Positions 34,719 to 43,739 are shown, counted from the first letter of the stretch. The stretch: 64,000 bases of DNA from JBFGFX01 sp965232455 (GCA_965232455.1 OZ246981.1:3720001-3784000); one strand, 5' to 3'. The notes: generated by a model from the letters alone, not told the origin. A program made the numbers and translations.

Positions 34719-35288
34719 ATGGCCGACGGACCTGAAATAACGGGCCTGCTCAAGGACTGGGCGGACGGCAGCGACGCGGCACTGGAACGGCTGACTCCGC
34801 TGGTCTACGACGAGCTTCGCAAGCTGGCCCGGCACCTGTTTACGAGGGAACGGAACAATCACACGCTGCAACCAACCGCACTGGTGCACGAGGTATTTGC
34901 CAATCTGATAGACGCGGACGTTCCGTGGCAGAACCGCGCACACTTTTTTGCACTGTCGGCACGCATGATGCGACGAATCCTGGTAAATCACGCCAACGCG
35001 CGCAAAGCCGCTAAACGCGGCGGCGACGCGGTGAAGGTAACGTTGGACGAATCCCTGATTTCCGGCACCGACGATGACCTTGAAATTCTGGAGCTCGACG
35101 AAGCCCTGACGCAGCTGGCGGCACTCGACAAGCGCAAAGCGGAACTCGTCGAGCTACAGTACTTCGCCGGTTTGACGTTTCGGGAAATGGAAGAGGTTAC
35201 CGGTCTGTCCTCAAGCACACTCGACCGCGAACTCCGTTTTTCCCGCGCGTGGCTCAAGGACAAACTGTCTCGAGGCTCGCAGGACTGA
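34719..35288 (+). CDS. ECF sigma factor, TIGR02999 type, without adjacent kinase
   Basis: A 189-residue sigma factor of the same subfamily as the one at 17348-17905. Matching parts are VYDELRKLARHLFTRERNNH, TLQPTALVHEVFANLIDADV, NRAHFFALSARMMRRILVNH, and the region-4 helix FREMEEVTGLSSSTLDRELR. No kinase, anti-sigma factor or zinc-binding regulator gene is beside it. It sits next to the lipocalin/DUF6134/DUF2878 genes on the opposite strand. ATG at 34719 chosen as the family starts with the MADGPEITGLLKDW segment. It could be phosphorylated by the kinase encoded 17 kb away (inference). Confidence 0.88.
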   Translation: MADGPEITGLLKDWADGSDAALERLTPLVYDELRKLARHLFTRERNNHTLQPTALVHEVFANLIDADVPWQNRAHFFALSARMMRRILVNHANARKAAKRGGDAVKVTLDESLISGTDDDLEILELDEALTQLAALDKRKAELVELQYFAGLTFREMEEVTGLSSSTLDRELRFSRAWLKDKLSRGSQD

Positions 35289-35298
35289 CCGGCGGCGC

Positions 35299-35874
35299 TC
35301 AGTCTGCGGCCGGAGCAGACCCTTCCCACCGCTGCGGCACGAGCTGGATCTTGCCGGTGTCGTAACCCTGCTCGCGAAGCAGCTTCACGCGCTGAAAGTA
35401 GTCTTCGCTCGATATCGACGGCGTCCGGGCCATGATCCAGACATAATCGCGTTTGTTTCTTCCGATGATGGTTTGCGTATAGTCGTCGTTCACGTAGACG
35501 ATGCGGTAGTCCGCCTTGAACGGCCAGATAAACCGCATCCCCCAAATTGCATTGGATTCCTCGTCACGGATAAAACCCCTCGGCCTGTAGGTTTTTTTGG
35601 GCCCGTCAAAGCCCCCCTTGCGAAACGTGAACGTCGTGGCGATGCTGCCGTCGTCGTCCAACTCGTAGCGTTCCATCGCGTTATGCGCATCCTTTTCGAT
35701 GAACGTCGGGATGTTGGCGATCACGTACCAATCACCCATGAAACGTTCAAGATCGACGTGCGTCTCGACGCGGATGTTCTCGTCCATCGGAATGCTTGCG
35801 CAGCCCGAACCCAGCAATGCGGCCGTGAGCGCCGTCAACAGCGATCTGCGTGATAGGTCGTGTGTATGGGGCAT
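35299..35874 (-). CDS. blc: lipocalin family lipoprotein, Blc-like
   Basis: A 191-residue outer-membrane lipocalin. The N-terminus combines a twin arginine (SRRSLLTALTAALLGSGCAS) with a lipobox cysteine at residue 25. The lipocalin signature GDWYVIANIPTFIEKDAHNA matches the Blc group, as does SNAIWGMRFIWPFKADYRIV. Blc proteins bind lysophospholipids or fatty acids and are often under stress sigma control. It is convergent with the ECF sigma gene (10 bases between stops) and starts 1 base before the end of the next gene upstream, DUF6134, so both are probably in one operon with DUF2878. Confidence 0.88.
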   Translation of the reverse strand: MPHTHDLSRRSLLTALTAALLGSGCASIPMDENIRVETHVDLERFMGDWYVIANIPTFIEKDAHNAMERYELDDDGSIATTFTFRKGGFDGPKKTYRPRGFIRDEESNAIWGMRFIWPFKADYRIVYVNDDYTQTIIGRNKRDYVWIMARTPSISSEDYFQRVKLLREQGYDTGKIQLVPQRWEGSAPAAD

Positions 35875-35875
35875 C

Positions 35876-36577
35876 TCAGTTCACCCGCGCCGTTCGTTGT
35901 CCCGACGAGGCAAGTTCCGGCACCGCGATCGGCTCGTACCGAATCGTTCGGCCGCCTTTTGCCGGCGCCTCCAGCGCCAGCCACCGCCGGTCCACGGTGG
36001 AGTACCATAACGTGATGTCGCCGGCTTTCGCCGAAAGCCGATACCGCAGTGCGTGGACCGTCCGATCGCCGACGTTGACCACGTCGTCGCTCTCGAAAGC
36101 CACCGAGACGTCTTCGTATTCACCGGTCTGGCTATTCAACAGCCGATCGGCCTCGAGAATGTCCGGGTTCCAGTAGGCGAACGTCCGCACACAATCGGGC
36201 AGTGTCGACGATCCCGCTTTCCCGGTCACCTCGAAACCATCCGCGGCCCGCCGGCCCCTGACGTCGAGTTCCCTGCCGTTGCTGTTCGTGCTCGCGTCGA
36301 TGCTCGAGAGGCAACCGTCGTTCCAGGATTCGACGTTCTGATGGCGATAGCGGAACGCGGTGAAGAACAGGAATTTCACGTCGAACTCGGCTTCGGTCTC
36401 CAGAAGCTGACGGTCGCCGTCCCGGCTGACGTGGAAATTGTGAAATCCTATCCTTTTGTCGTCGAGCAGAACGCCGAACCGCCAGCTGAGATCCGGCTCC
36501 ATCGCCGACGCGGGCGAAACGGCGATCATGGACAGGACCATGCCCAGGGAAACGACCCGGTGACGGAGGGCGCTCAT
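35876..36577 (-). CDS. DUF6134 family secreted protein
   Basis: A 233-residue exported protein of unknown function. The signal peptide is VVSLGMVLSMIAVSPASAME. The body starts LSWRFGVLLDDKRIGFHNFH, typical of DUF6134, with FLFFTAFRYRHQNVESWNDG and a later TVHALRYRLSAKAGDITLWY segment. The pattern of strands suggests a beta barrel or clam similar to lipid-binding proteins (inference). It overlaps the upstream DUF2878 gene by four bases (ATGA) and abuts the lipocalin gene. Confidence 0.7.
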   Translation of the reverse strand: MSALRHRVVSLGMVLSMIAVSPASAMEPDLSWRFGVLLDDKRIGFHNFHVSRDGDRQLLETEAEFDVKFLFFTAFRYRHQNVESWNDGCLSSIDASTNSNGRELDVRGRRAADGFEVTGKAGSSTLPDCVRTFAYWNPDILEADRLLNSQTGEYEDVSVAFESDDVVNVGDRTVHALRYRLSAKAGDITLWYSTVDRRWLALEAPAKGGRTIRYEPIAVPELASSGQRTARVN

Positions 36578-37134
36578 GACGAATAGGCTCCCGGACGTTT
36601 TTCCGCGTACGCGCCCGGTACCGGGTGGCCGTCGAAACGGGCGGCAAGCCTGACGAGCATCGGCAGAAGGATTGCCCAGCCAAGGCCGATGACGGCAAAA
36701 GAGACCAGCGGCTCGTCGAAGCTCACGGCGCCCATTCGCTCACCGGCAAAAAAAGCGAGCGGGCCGCCAATCGCTCCCGCGGCCGCCGTGAGCAACCGAT
36801 TTTTGCGCAGCCAGCGCATGCCGACGTTCAGCGTCGTCGCAAAAAGCACCCACATGGCGACAATCCAGTACGGCGCCAGCCCGGGGATGAGAAACCCGCT
36901 CTCGTAACGAATGAGGCCGGCCGCAACCAGGGCCGACTCCCAGGCAAGGCCGATCAAAGCCGCCGAGATCAGCAGGACGCTCTCCGCGCGCCGGTCTTTC
37001 GTGCGTGACAGGTGAAACAGGACGACGCCCGAAGCGGCAGCGGCACCAAGCGCCGGGACGCTCGCCGCGGCCCCGGCGACGGAGGCCGTCCAACCGACTT
37101 TGAACGACAGTAAATTTACGAGTACCGATTTCAT
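36574..37134 (-). CDS. DUF2878 family membrane protein
   Basis: A 186-residue inner-membrane protein with about five hydrophobic segments (LLSFKVGWTASVAGAAASVP, VLLISAALIGLAWESALVAA and GLAPYWIVAMWVLFATTLNV among them). DUF2878 genes in many gammaproteobacteria sit with lipocalin, DUF3833, cyclopropane-fatty-acid synthase-like and ECF sigma genes, an association mirrored in part here. The function is unknown; a membrane-stress role is suggested by the company it keeps. It is the first gene of the three-gene minus-strand group. The ATG at 37134 is followed by MKSVLVNLLS. Confidence 0.78.
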   Translation of the reverse strand: MKSVLVNLLSFKVGWTASVAGAAASVPALGAAAASGVVLFHLSRTKDRRAESVLLISAALIGLAWESALVAAGLIRYESGFLIPGLAPYWIVAMWVLFATTLNVGMRWLRKNRLLTAAAGAIGGPLAFFAGERMGAVSFDEPLVSFAVIGLGWAILLPMLVRLAARFDGHPVPGAYAEKRPGAYSS

Positions 37135-37336
37135 GGTTTGCCTCTCTCGGCGATTCCGGAAACCCCGGATCGTTCTACGCTGAAAGAGAGTGTGACAAAC
37201 CGCCCGGCCGATTTGATCTCAGCGGCGTATCAAACTATTTCTAAATGAAACACGGATGTCGGCGCCGCGCCGCCCGGGGCTACACGACCCCGTCTTGCTT
37301 CGCCGCCAGGGTGCCTCCCGGCCTCACCCGGCGTAT

Positions 37337-38827
37337 TCAGTTCTCCCGGTCCGCCGCCTCGCTCATCGCGTCCTCCCACGCGTTGATGAGGACCTGCCGG
37401 ACGGCATGGACGGTCTCCTGCGTGCCGAGGCCGTACTGCCGCGCCAGCATGCGGCCGATTCTCGCAATGGTGCGTTTGCCGTCGATTGCGGCAAGAATCT
37501 GGGCCGTCAGCAGATGATTCGATGAGCGAATGGCCGTTTCGTTGGACGCCGGCACGGGCCGCGAGGTGTCCAGCACCCAATCCGGCAGATAGGCCGTGCT
37601 GCGCGGGGGCTCCACGGAGCGCACTTTCCGCGCGTTGAAGCTGAACACGTCTTCGGTCCTGCCGTGCGCGCTGTGCGGCGACTTCAGATACGGAACCGTT
37701 CGCCGTTCCGAGGCCAGCAGCTCGAAGCCGCATTCCTCGGCCAGTTCGACGACTTCTTCTTCGCTGTAACACCAGGACTCGTCCCGGTGAAAGAACGCGA
37801 GAGAACCGGTATTCACCCATATACCGCCCTCCACCAGACACTGGTTGATGCGCGGCAAAAACGCCCGCAGGTCCTGGGGAACGATGTCGATCAGCCACGG
37901 TGTCACGATCGTGTCGAAACTCTCTTTCGCGAACGGCGGATTCAACGCGTCGGCGAGCACAAAATGAAAATTGTCGCCCGGCAGGGCAACCGGCGCCGCG
38001 CATTCCTGCAGCACGGCGTAGGAGGACTGATTCAACGGCGCAATGGGGAACTCATAAAGCGACAGCGGCTCGCCCCGTACCACCCGGACGGCGATTTGCA
38101 GCAGCAGAGGATTCATATCGAGAGCGACCGACCTTGCAGGCGCGTAACGCCGGTGGAGATCGTACGGGAGCCGGCAGGCGCCCGCTCCGAGCGTCAGCAC
38201 CGAACCAATATCGCTCCTCGGATCGGCGTCGATGACCCGCGCAACGGCCTCGAGCAACGCCTCGTTCTCTCCGTTGTCCCAGGCCCAGTCCCGAAAAATA
38301 TTGCTCGTATAGCTCGACAAACCCTGATTCTTCGGCAGCTTACCCTGCAGCAGCGCGGTCGAGTCCGCCGGCCAGTTGATGCGCTCGAGTTCCAGCGGCG
38401 CGAGCAGTTCGACGATCTGATTGCGATAGCGCTCTCTCGCCTGCAACAGCCCGTCGATGCGCTTGCGGGCCAGCTTTCTGCCTTTGGAGGCGCTGCGTGC
38501 CTGTCGCAATCGCTCCAGGTCCATCGAATTGCAGTGCAAAAAGCCGTTGTACCTCGCTTTCCACTGCAGCCGGGTCTTGTCGGCGTCCGCGAACAGCCAC
38601 GGTATCGCCGCGTCGCCGTACGTGGGGTACTGCGCCGCACAGTTCCGGCAGCTCAGCGCCGACGCCGTATCGGACGACTGCAGACCGCTTGCCCCGCAGG
38701 CAAGACAGCTCAGCTTTGCACGAAGCGCCGCCGAGCCGTCCGCCGCGGGCCGTTTGGAATGGCCCGCGGCGCCGTTGGCCGGCTCGGCCCGGTGTTCGGC
38801 CAAAGGCGGCGTCCCTGCCATTTCCAT
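37337..38827 (-). CDS. SAM-dependent methyltransferase with zinc-ribbon head and PqqD-like tail
   Basis: A 496-residue cytoplasmic enzyme. Residues 38-66 carry two CxxC pairs (LSCLACGASG and LSCRNCAAQY), a likely zinc ribbon. The class I methyltransferase core has VLTLGAGACRLPYDLHRRYA as the SAM-binding loop (with the Asp-containing SVALDMNPLLLQIAV) and FHFVLADALNPPFAKESFDT. The last 65 residues (LLTAQILAAIDGKRTIARIG region) look like a winged-helix PqqD-type domain, which in peptide-modifying systems binds a leader peptide. The substrate is unknown. It starts 8 bases after the Tat-exported DUF1501-like gene and should share its transcript. Confidence 0.75.
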   Translation of the reverse strand: MEMAGTPPLAEHRAEPANGAAGHSKRPAADGSAALRAKLSCLACGASGLQSSDTASALSCRNCAAQYPTYGDAAIPWLFADADKTRLQWKARYNGFLHCNSMDLERLRQARSASKGRKLARKRIDGLLQARERYRNQIVELLAPLELERINWPADSTALLQGKLPKNQGLSSYTSNIFRDWAWDNGENEALLEAVARVIDADPRSDIGSVLTLGAGACRLPYDLHRRYAPARSVALDMNPLLLQIAVRVVRGEPLSLYEFPIAPLNQSSYAVLQECAAPVALPGDNFHFVLADALNPPFAKESFDTIVTPWLIDIVPQDLRAFLPRINQCLVEGGIWVNTGSLAFFHRDESWCYSEEEVVELAEECGFELLASERRTVPYLKSPHSAHGRTEDVFSFNARKVRSVEPPRSTAYLPDWVLDTSRPVPASNETAIRSSNHLLTAQILAAIDGKRTIARIGRMLARQYGLGTQETVHAVRQVLINAWEDAMSEAADREN

Positions 38828-38835
38828 GCGGCGCC

Positions 38836-40362
38836 CTAGGCGACTATGGGGTCGAACGCTATGTACGGCGCAACCGCGGCGCCCGTACCCAGCCCCGGGT
38901 TATCCAGGACCGCTCCAAACATCGCCTCCTCGCCGTGCAGGCCCAGGTAGTTCAGCACCACCATTTCCGCGAGCGCGTTGACACTGTTGGCAAACGGACT
39001 GGACGACGTCACGACGTTGCCCTCCGGACTGAAATGGCCCATTTGCTGCGACGCGGCGCCGTTACGCAGGCTGGGCTGCGCAACCGGGCTGTATACCAGG
39101 ATGAAGCTGGCCGCCGTTTGCGAATTGTCCGAACGCCAGCGGAACTTCGTCGTACCGTTGCCGTCGTCCTCGGGCCGGTTCCGGTCGGCGGACACGGCGC
39201 CGTCGCTGAACACGTACAGCATCAGCGGCTGAGCTTTCAGCGCCGCGTATTCCAGCGCCCCGCCAATCACCTGGCCGATGACGAAGTCCTTGCCGTCCGT
39301 CTCCGGCCGCGGGTCCTGGTGGTAATCCCGGCCGCCGTACTCGATCGTGCCCGCTCCGCCATAGCCGTTCACGACCACCTTCATGGCGGCGGCGGCTTTG
39401 CGAAAATCGCCCTGATCCAGCTGGCCGTTCGGAAAAATAGCCTGCAGATCGGTGTCCGCGTTGGGGTCCAGGTCCTGCGGCGTTATCGTCGTATTGAACG
39501 TCGCGGTGGACTTGTCGTACCCGCATTGCAACAGGGCCTCCGTCGCGGCCGCTTCGTCGATACTGCCCAGCTTCAACGCCGTTATGATGGCGCTCGCCTC
39601 GGCGACGCGGCCATCGGGAAATCCGTTTTCGTTGGCCCCGCCGCCCAGGCCAATGGCCTGATTGGCGTTGCTTACCCTGACCGGTCTCAGGTCCGCCTGA
39701 ATCATCGAGTCCGGCGCACGAGACCGGCCGCCCGATTCCGAATTGCGGGTGCCGATAGTGGCCGCAAACTCGCCGCTGGCGCCGGCGCGGGCGATACCGT
39801 AGACCGGATTGTGCGGATTATTGCCTGTGTCGTTTTCGGAGCGCGCCGGTATCACAATGCCATTGGTGTTCGCACGCGTAGCCGCGCTGGTCTTGTCCAG
39901 CATGCCGCGTAACAGGGCGCTGTTCGGATGCATCGCAAGACCGAAACTCCGATCGACGCCCACCGTTTGCGGAATGATTGCATTGGGCAACCCGAGCTTT
40001 GCGTAGCCTTCGGCATCCAGGAAGTCTTCCTGCCCTCCCATGCCGCCGACCATGACGTTCGACCCGGCGATGTTGGCGCCGCCGCCCTGGTCGATCGCCA
40101 GGAACGGTATCTTGCCGGCGCCCAGCGCACCACCGGTGTCGATGATGCAGGCCGCGTCCTGCGCAGCGGCCTCACGGCTCAGAAGCGTCGCCAGGCTGGG
40201 CAGAAAAACGGTGCTCACTCCGGCAATCAGCCCCGAGTTCAAAAAGTCCCGGCGTGTCCTCGGGCGAGCGTGACCGCTTTTGCGACGGGACTCCTCGATA
40301 CGCCGTTCCATCCGCTCGTGAGCGGCTGCCTTGCGTCGATATTCTTCCATGTACTTTGCCAT
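38836..40362 (-). CDS. Tat-exported DUF1501-like protein
   Basis: A 508-residue exported protein. A long basic N-region precedes the twin-arginine signal RTRRDFLNSGLIAGVSTVFL (RR-x-F-L). The mature protein (IPFLAIDQGGGANIAGSNVM early, then QPLMLYVFSDGAVSADRNRP) resembles the sulfatase-like DUF1501 proteins that accompany exported cytochromes, though similarity is only partial. Tat export implies folding, perhaps with a cofactor, before transport. ATG at 40362 has GAGGAC 8 bases upstream; the longest frame begins at 40380. It follows the LamG lipoprotein gene by 20 bases. Function is unknown. Confidence 0.65.
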   Translation of the reverse strand: MAKYMEEYRRKAAAHERMERRIEESRRKSGHARPRTRRDFLNSGLIAGVSTVFLPSLATLLSREAAAQDAACIIDTGGALGAGKIPFLAIDQGGGANIAGSNVMVGGMGGQEDFLDAEGYAKLGLPNAIIPQTVGVDRSFGLAMHPNSALLRGMLDKTSAATRANTNGIVIPARSENDTGNNPHNPVYGIARAGASGEFAATIGTRNSESGGRSRAPDSMIQADLRPVRVSNANQAIGLGGGANENGFPDGRVAEASAIITALKLGSIDEAAATEALLQCGYDKSTATFNTTITPQDLDPNADTDLQAIFPNGQLDQGDFRKAAAAMKVVVNGYGGAGTIEYGGRDYHQDPRPETDGKDFVIGQVIGGALEYAALKAQPLMLYVFSDGAVSADRNRPEDDGNGTTKFRWRSDNSQTAASFILVYSPVAQPSLRNGAASQQMGHFSPEGNVVTSSSPFANSVNALAEMVVLNYLGLHGEEAMFGAVLDNPGLGTGAAVAPYIAFDPIVA

Positions 40363-40382
40363 TGTTATGTCCTCATCCAAAA

Positions 40383-42509
40383 TCAGTTCAGGGTCACGGC
40401 GCCGCTGGACAGGACCGCGCTGCAGGTTGCCTGCAACACCGTCTCCGCCTCCGCGCCGTTACAGCCGGCGGCGCAGCCGAGATCATCGATCATGCGAACG
40501 ATCTCGGTGGTCACGCCGGCGCGCGGCGGCTGGTTCGCAAAGTTGTCGCCGATCAGTCCGTTGTACAACGCGTCGGCAACCTGGTCCTTGGCGTTGCCGT
40601 CAACCGCGCAGGCGCCGAAGAAATCGGTGCAGGCGCCGTTGTTGCCGACCAGCACGCCGCAGTAGCTCGTCGCCAGTCGCTGGATCGCGATCTGCTGCGC
40701 GGCCGCGAAACCGAGCGCGTTGGCCGCGGGCGGCAACGAGACGCGCAGTTCGGCGTAACTCGCCTGAACGTCATTCTGGTTCGCATCGATTCCGGTCAGG
40801 CTCGACATCGTGTCGTTGATCTGCGAGAACGTGCGCAGGCCGAATTCGGGCTCGGGCACGTCGACCGTTGGCGCCGGCGGCGCCGACGGCGGGACCGGCT
40901 CGGCCAGACCCATCTGATTGCCGAGTTGCTCGAACTCGAGATGGAACTGATCCTGATCGGCGCCGAGCTGCACCGGCACGACGCCGCCGAGCGGAGACAG
41001 CTCGGTACCGGACTGCGTCACGACCGTATCGATGCGCCGGAAAGGCTGCGTGGCCACCGGGGTCGTGCCGTTGACGACCAGCCGAATGTTCTTGACCGCA
41101 ACGTCGGTCGCGTCGCTCACGAAAACGGGTTTGGCGAACAGGTACCCGTTCGGGTCGATCTGCGACGCCTGCATGTCGACATATGCGGTCTGGCCGACAA
41201 CCGATGACACGTCGAATCGCATTGTGACCACGGTCCCGGCACCGGCATCGAAGTTTTGCTGAACCTCGGCGGCGCTCAGCGATTTGTTGTGTACCGCAAC
41301 CAGCTTGATGTCGCCCTGCCACAGCCGGTTGTTCGTGGCCACGTTGCCGATGACAAAAATCGAATTCTCGACCCAGGCCAGCGTATCGGGGGCATTGTCC
41401 TCGAGGCGCAGCTGTCCATCGACATAGGTTTTTCGCCCTGATGCCGGATCGAACGTCATCACGACGTGCTGCAGGACCGTTTCTATCGGCGCGTCAACCG
41501 TCTCGAAAGCGCCGCCGGCCGTCGGTTCGTTGGCGCTGCGGTTCCTGAAGCGCCAGTAGATCCCGGCCTGGTCCATCTCGAAATTTCGGCCGGCATTGTT
41601 CTGGCTCAGCGAATAACTTGCGATACGGGTCGGACCGGGCTGATCCGGGAGCGCAGGGATGACCCAGGCCTCGACCGAAAACTCACCGACCGGCGCTATC
41701 ATGTCGTACAGCTTGGCGCTGTCCGCCACGCTGGCCTGTGCTTTGCCCGATACGTTTCTCAGGCCGCCGCCTTCGAGCCACTCCATCCCCTCGATCTGCA
41801 GAGTGATCGGCGTGCCCACGCCGCTGCTGTCCACGGTAACGTCGCCGGTACCCTCGGAGAAGGTGAACAGGGCGATCGCGTTACCGTCCACGCGGGCCGC
41901 GCCGCCGCTCTGGGCGTTCGCGAAATCGGTGACGGCACTGAGCACCGGCTCGGCCCCGCCGCCCGGAGGCGGGTTATTGGTCATTGCCTGGGTCGCCCAA
42001 TCCTGTATCGCGGCGAGGAAATCGGTCGCGATCCGATCGCAGCTGGCGTCGCCGCCGCAGTTGTGTCGGTCGTCTTTCGGCCGCAGATAAATCCGTGACA
42101 GTGCGGGATTCATCAGATTGACCTTTTGCTGACTGACGACTGCGTTGTACGCGGTGGCAACGTCGGCGACGGCGAAGGCCGGATCCTGAGTCGCACCGTG
42201 ACAGGTAACGCAGAAATTCGCCTGATTGGCCAACTCCGGATAAAGCGTCGCCGCGAATATCTCCTGATCCGTCGCCGACGGCGGTGGTGGGGGAGGCGGA
42301 GGCGGCGGGCTTCCGCCGCCTCCACCCCCGCCACCGCCACCGCCGCCACCACCGCCACCTCCCGGCGGCGTCGGGTCGGTCAGCGGTTCGTCGCCGCTGG
42401 AGCACGCCGACAACGTGCATGCGAGCACCGCGATGCATAACCATCGCGTTACGTCTGACAGTTGAATCTTGGTCCACCTGTTAAAGAATTCTGATTTGTC
42501 TGGGGTCAC
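40383..42509 (-). CDS. lipoprotein with cytochrome c motif and LamG domain
   Basis: A 708-residue exported lipoprotein. The signal (WLCIAVLACTLSAC) places the lipid cysteine at residue 36. A striking linker has 17 glycines (50-66), a serine, then 10 prolines (68-77). A heme-binding CxxCH (C100, C103, H104; NFCVTCHGATQDP) follows, then a LamG/concanavalin-like sandwich at about residues 200-420 (ALFTFSEGTGDVTVDSSG and FSVEAWVIPALPDQPGPTR). The rest is beta-rich. LamG domains bind sugars or protein partners at the surface. GTG start at 42509 with AGAAGGG upstream. It lies between a cytochrome gene and the DUF1501-like gene. Confidence 0.78.
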   Translation of the reverse strand: MTPDKSEFFNRWTKIQLSDVTRWLCIAVLACTLSACSSGDEPLTDPTPPGGGGGGGGGGGGGGGGGSPPPPPPPPPPSATDQEIFAATLYPELANQANFCVTCHGATQDPAFAVADVATAYNAVVSQQKVNLMNPALSRIYLRPKDDRHNCGGDASCDRIATDFLAAIQDWATQAMTNNPPPGGGAEPVLSAVTDFANAQSGGAARVDGNAIALFTFSEGTGDVTVDSSGVGTPITLQIEGMEWLEGGGLRNVSGKAQASVADSAKLYDMIAPVGEFSVEAWVIPALPDQPGPTRIASYSLSQNNAGRNFEMDQAGIYWRFRNRSANEPTAGGAFETVDAPIETVLQHVVMTFDPASGRKTYVDGQLRLEDNAPDTLAWVENSIFVIGNVATNNRLWQGDIKLVAVHNKSLSAAEVQQNFDAGAGTVVTMRFDVSSVVGQTAYVDMQASQIDPNGYLFAKPVFVSDATDVAVKNIRLVVNGTTPVATQPFRRIDTVVTQSGTELSPLGGVVPVQLGADQDQFHLEFEQLGNQMGLAEPVPPSAPPAPTVDVPEPEFGLRTFSQINDTMSSLTGIDANQNDVQASYAELRVSLPPAANALGFAAAQQIAIQRLATSYCGVLVGNNGACTDFFGACAVDGNAKDQVADALYNGLIGDNFANQPPRAGVTTEIVRMIDDLGCAAGCNGAEAETVLQATCSAVLSSGAVTLN
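42274..42366. repeat. Gly/Pro codon tract forming a near-hairpin
   Basis: Within the LamG lipoprotein gene, 17 GGN codons followed by 10 CCN codons are largely reverse complements of each other. About 24 bases on each side pair, with mismatches confined to wobble positions. This could form a strong mRNA hairpin and is a likely site of length change by slippage. Confidence 0.7.
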
Positions 42510-42554
42510 AACCCTTCTCCCATGTAATTGGTTCGAGAATTCGACGGCAAATGT

Positions 42555-43739
42555 TCAGTCGCCCATGCAATAAAGTGCGGTTTCGGCGAAAACCCGCTTC
42601 ATGCTGCGATTGTTGGTCTCGAAGCTCGTGGCGATTGTTTCGACCGCCTGTTCGTCGGCCGGTCCGTTGGGCGTTCGATAACAGACTTTCTCGAACACCT
42701 GTTTAACCTGGCACTTCGCGAACTGGCGGGTTTGCGCAAGCTCCATGCCCAGGCTTTTTGCTCCAGCGCCCTCGCCGCCGCCGGGAGCGTTCCAGCCGAC
42801 ATACGCATTGGGGCCGGTGCGCCAGTAGTTGATCCACGCGTCGGATTCGGTTTCATAACCGAAGCGGAAAGTACCCGCGTCCTTGACGAATTTCGGTTGG
42901 ACGGCGCCGGCCGTATAAACCGTCTGCTGAAGATCCTCGTCAAAATCGTAATAGGCGAACGCACCGGCAAGGCCGTCCAATCCAGCGTGACAAGTCAGGC
43001 AATCGTTCTGGAAGATATTGCTATCGCCGCCGGGCGAGCGTGTAACGTCCTGCCGTACCCGATCGGGGTGGGCGGTGATGTCGCGAAAATCTTCCATGTC
43101 CATGCACATGAAATTGAGCGTCGCAAACCTCAAGGGCGCGCGATTGGTGCCGGCCACGAAAAACGCCTCCGAAAACCCGCGTGTCGTCATTACACCCGCC
43201 GTCTCGTTGATGCCGAGCGGTGAATTGGGCAGATCCGACTGGCGCTGCTGCGCGAGATTTGCCGGATTGCTGAGGTCGATGCGATTCAGCTGCAGATCGA
43301 GATAGTGGTCGTTGTCCGACTGCGAGTAAGCGACGGCCGTCGCCGCCGGGGTTCCCACGTAAACGATGTCCTCGTAAAGAACCTGGTCGAACGGCAGGTC
43401 GTCGCGGATCATGCCGACGACGGTTGCGATCGTGTCGTTCAGGTCGACGTACACGGAGCGTTCGCGATTCGTCCACGGCGTCGCCAATTCCCGAACGGTA
43501 GTGTTGTAGAACGCGGGGTTTTCCATGGCCTCGTACGCCGCGCCAATGCCGTCGCCACCGGACAGCTTGGCGGCCATTGAATCGACGACGGCGCCGGTCG
43601 GCGGAACGCCGGTAAGACGATCGTGGATTCGCTTCGCCTGTTCCCGAGGTCCCGCAAAAGACAACGACACGCTCATAGTGCAGACGAAAGCGATAACGAT
43701 TCTCAATGTCGTAAGTTCGATTGTTCTTGGTAATTGCAT
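42555..43739 (-). CDS. secreted c-type cytochrome, unknown function
   Basis: A 394-residue exported protein. The signal peptide includes LRIVIAFVCTMSVSLSFAGP. A single clear heme motif CLTCH lies in IFQNDCLTCHAGLDGLAGAF, similar to exported cytochrome-like domains of the DUF1585/1588 type. A second cysteine pair (KCQVKQVFEKVCYR) and a third near the end (ALYCMGD) may form disulfides or bind metal. The remainder is helical. ATG at 43739 has AGAGGTG about 8 bases upstream. It heads the four-gene unit cytochrome, LamG lipoprotein, Tat protein, methyltransferase. Confidence 0.7.
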   Translation of the reverse strand: MQLPRTIELTTLRIVIAFVCTMSVSLSFAGPREQAKRIHDRLTGVPPTGAVVDSMAAKLSGGDGIGAAYEAMENPAFYNTTVRELATPWTNRERSVYVDLNDTIATVVGMIRDDLPFDQVLYEDIVYVGTPAATAVAYSQSDNDHYLDLQLNRIDLSNPANLAQQRQSDLPNSPLGINETAGVMTTRGFSEAFFVAGTNRAPLRFATLNFMCMDMEDFRDITAHPDRVRQDVTRSPGGDSNIFQNDCLTCHAGLDGLAGAFAYYDFDEDLQQTVYTAGAVQPKFVKDAGTFRFGYETESDAWINYWRTGPNAYVGWNAPGGGEGAGAKSLGMELAQTRQFAKCQVKQVFEKVCYRTPNGPADEQAVETIATSFETNNRSMKRVFAETALYCMGD

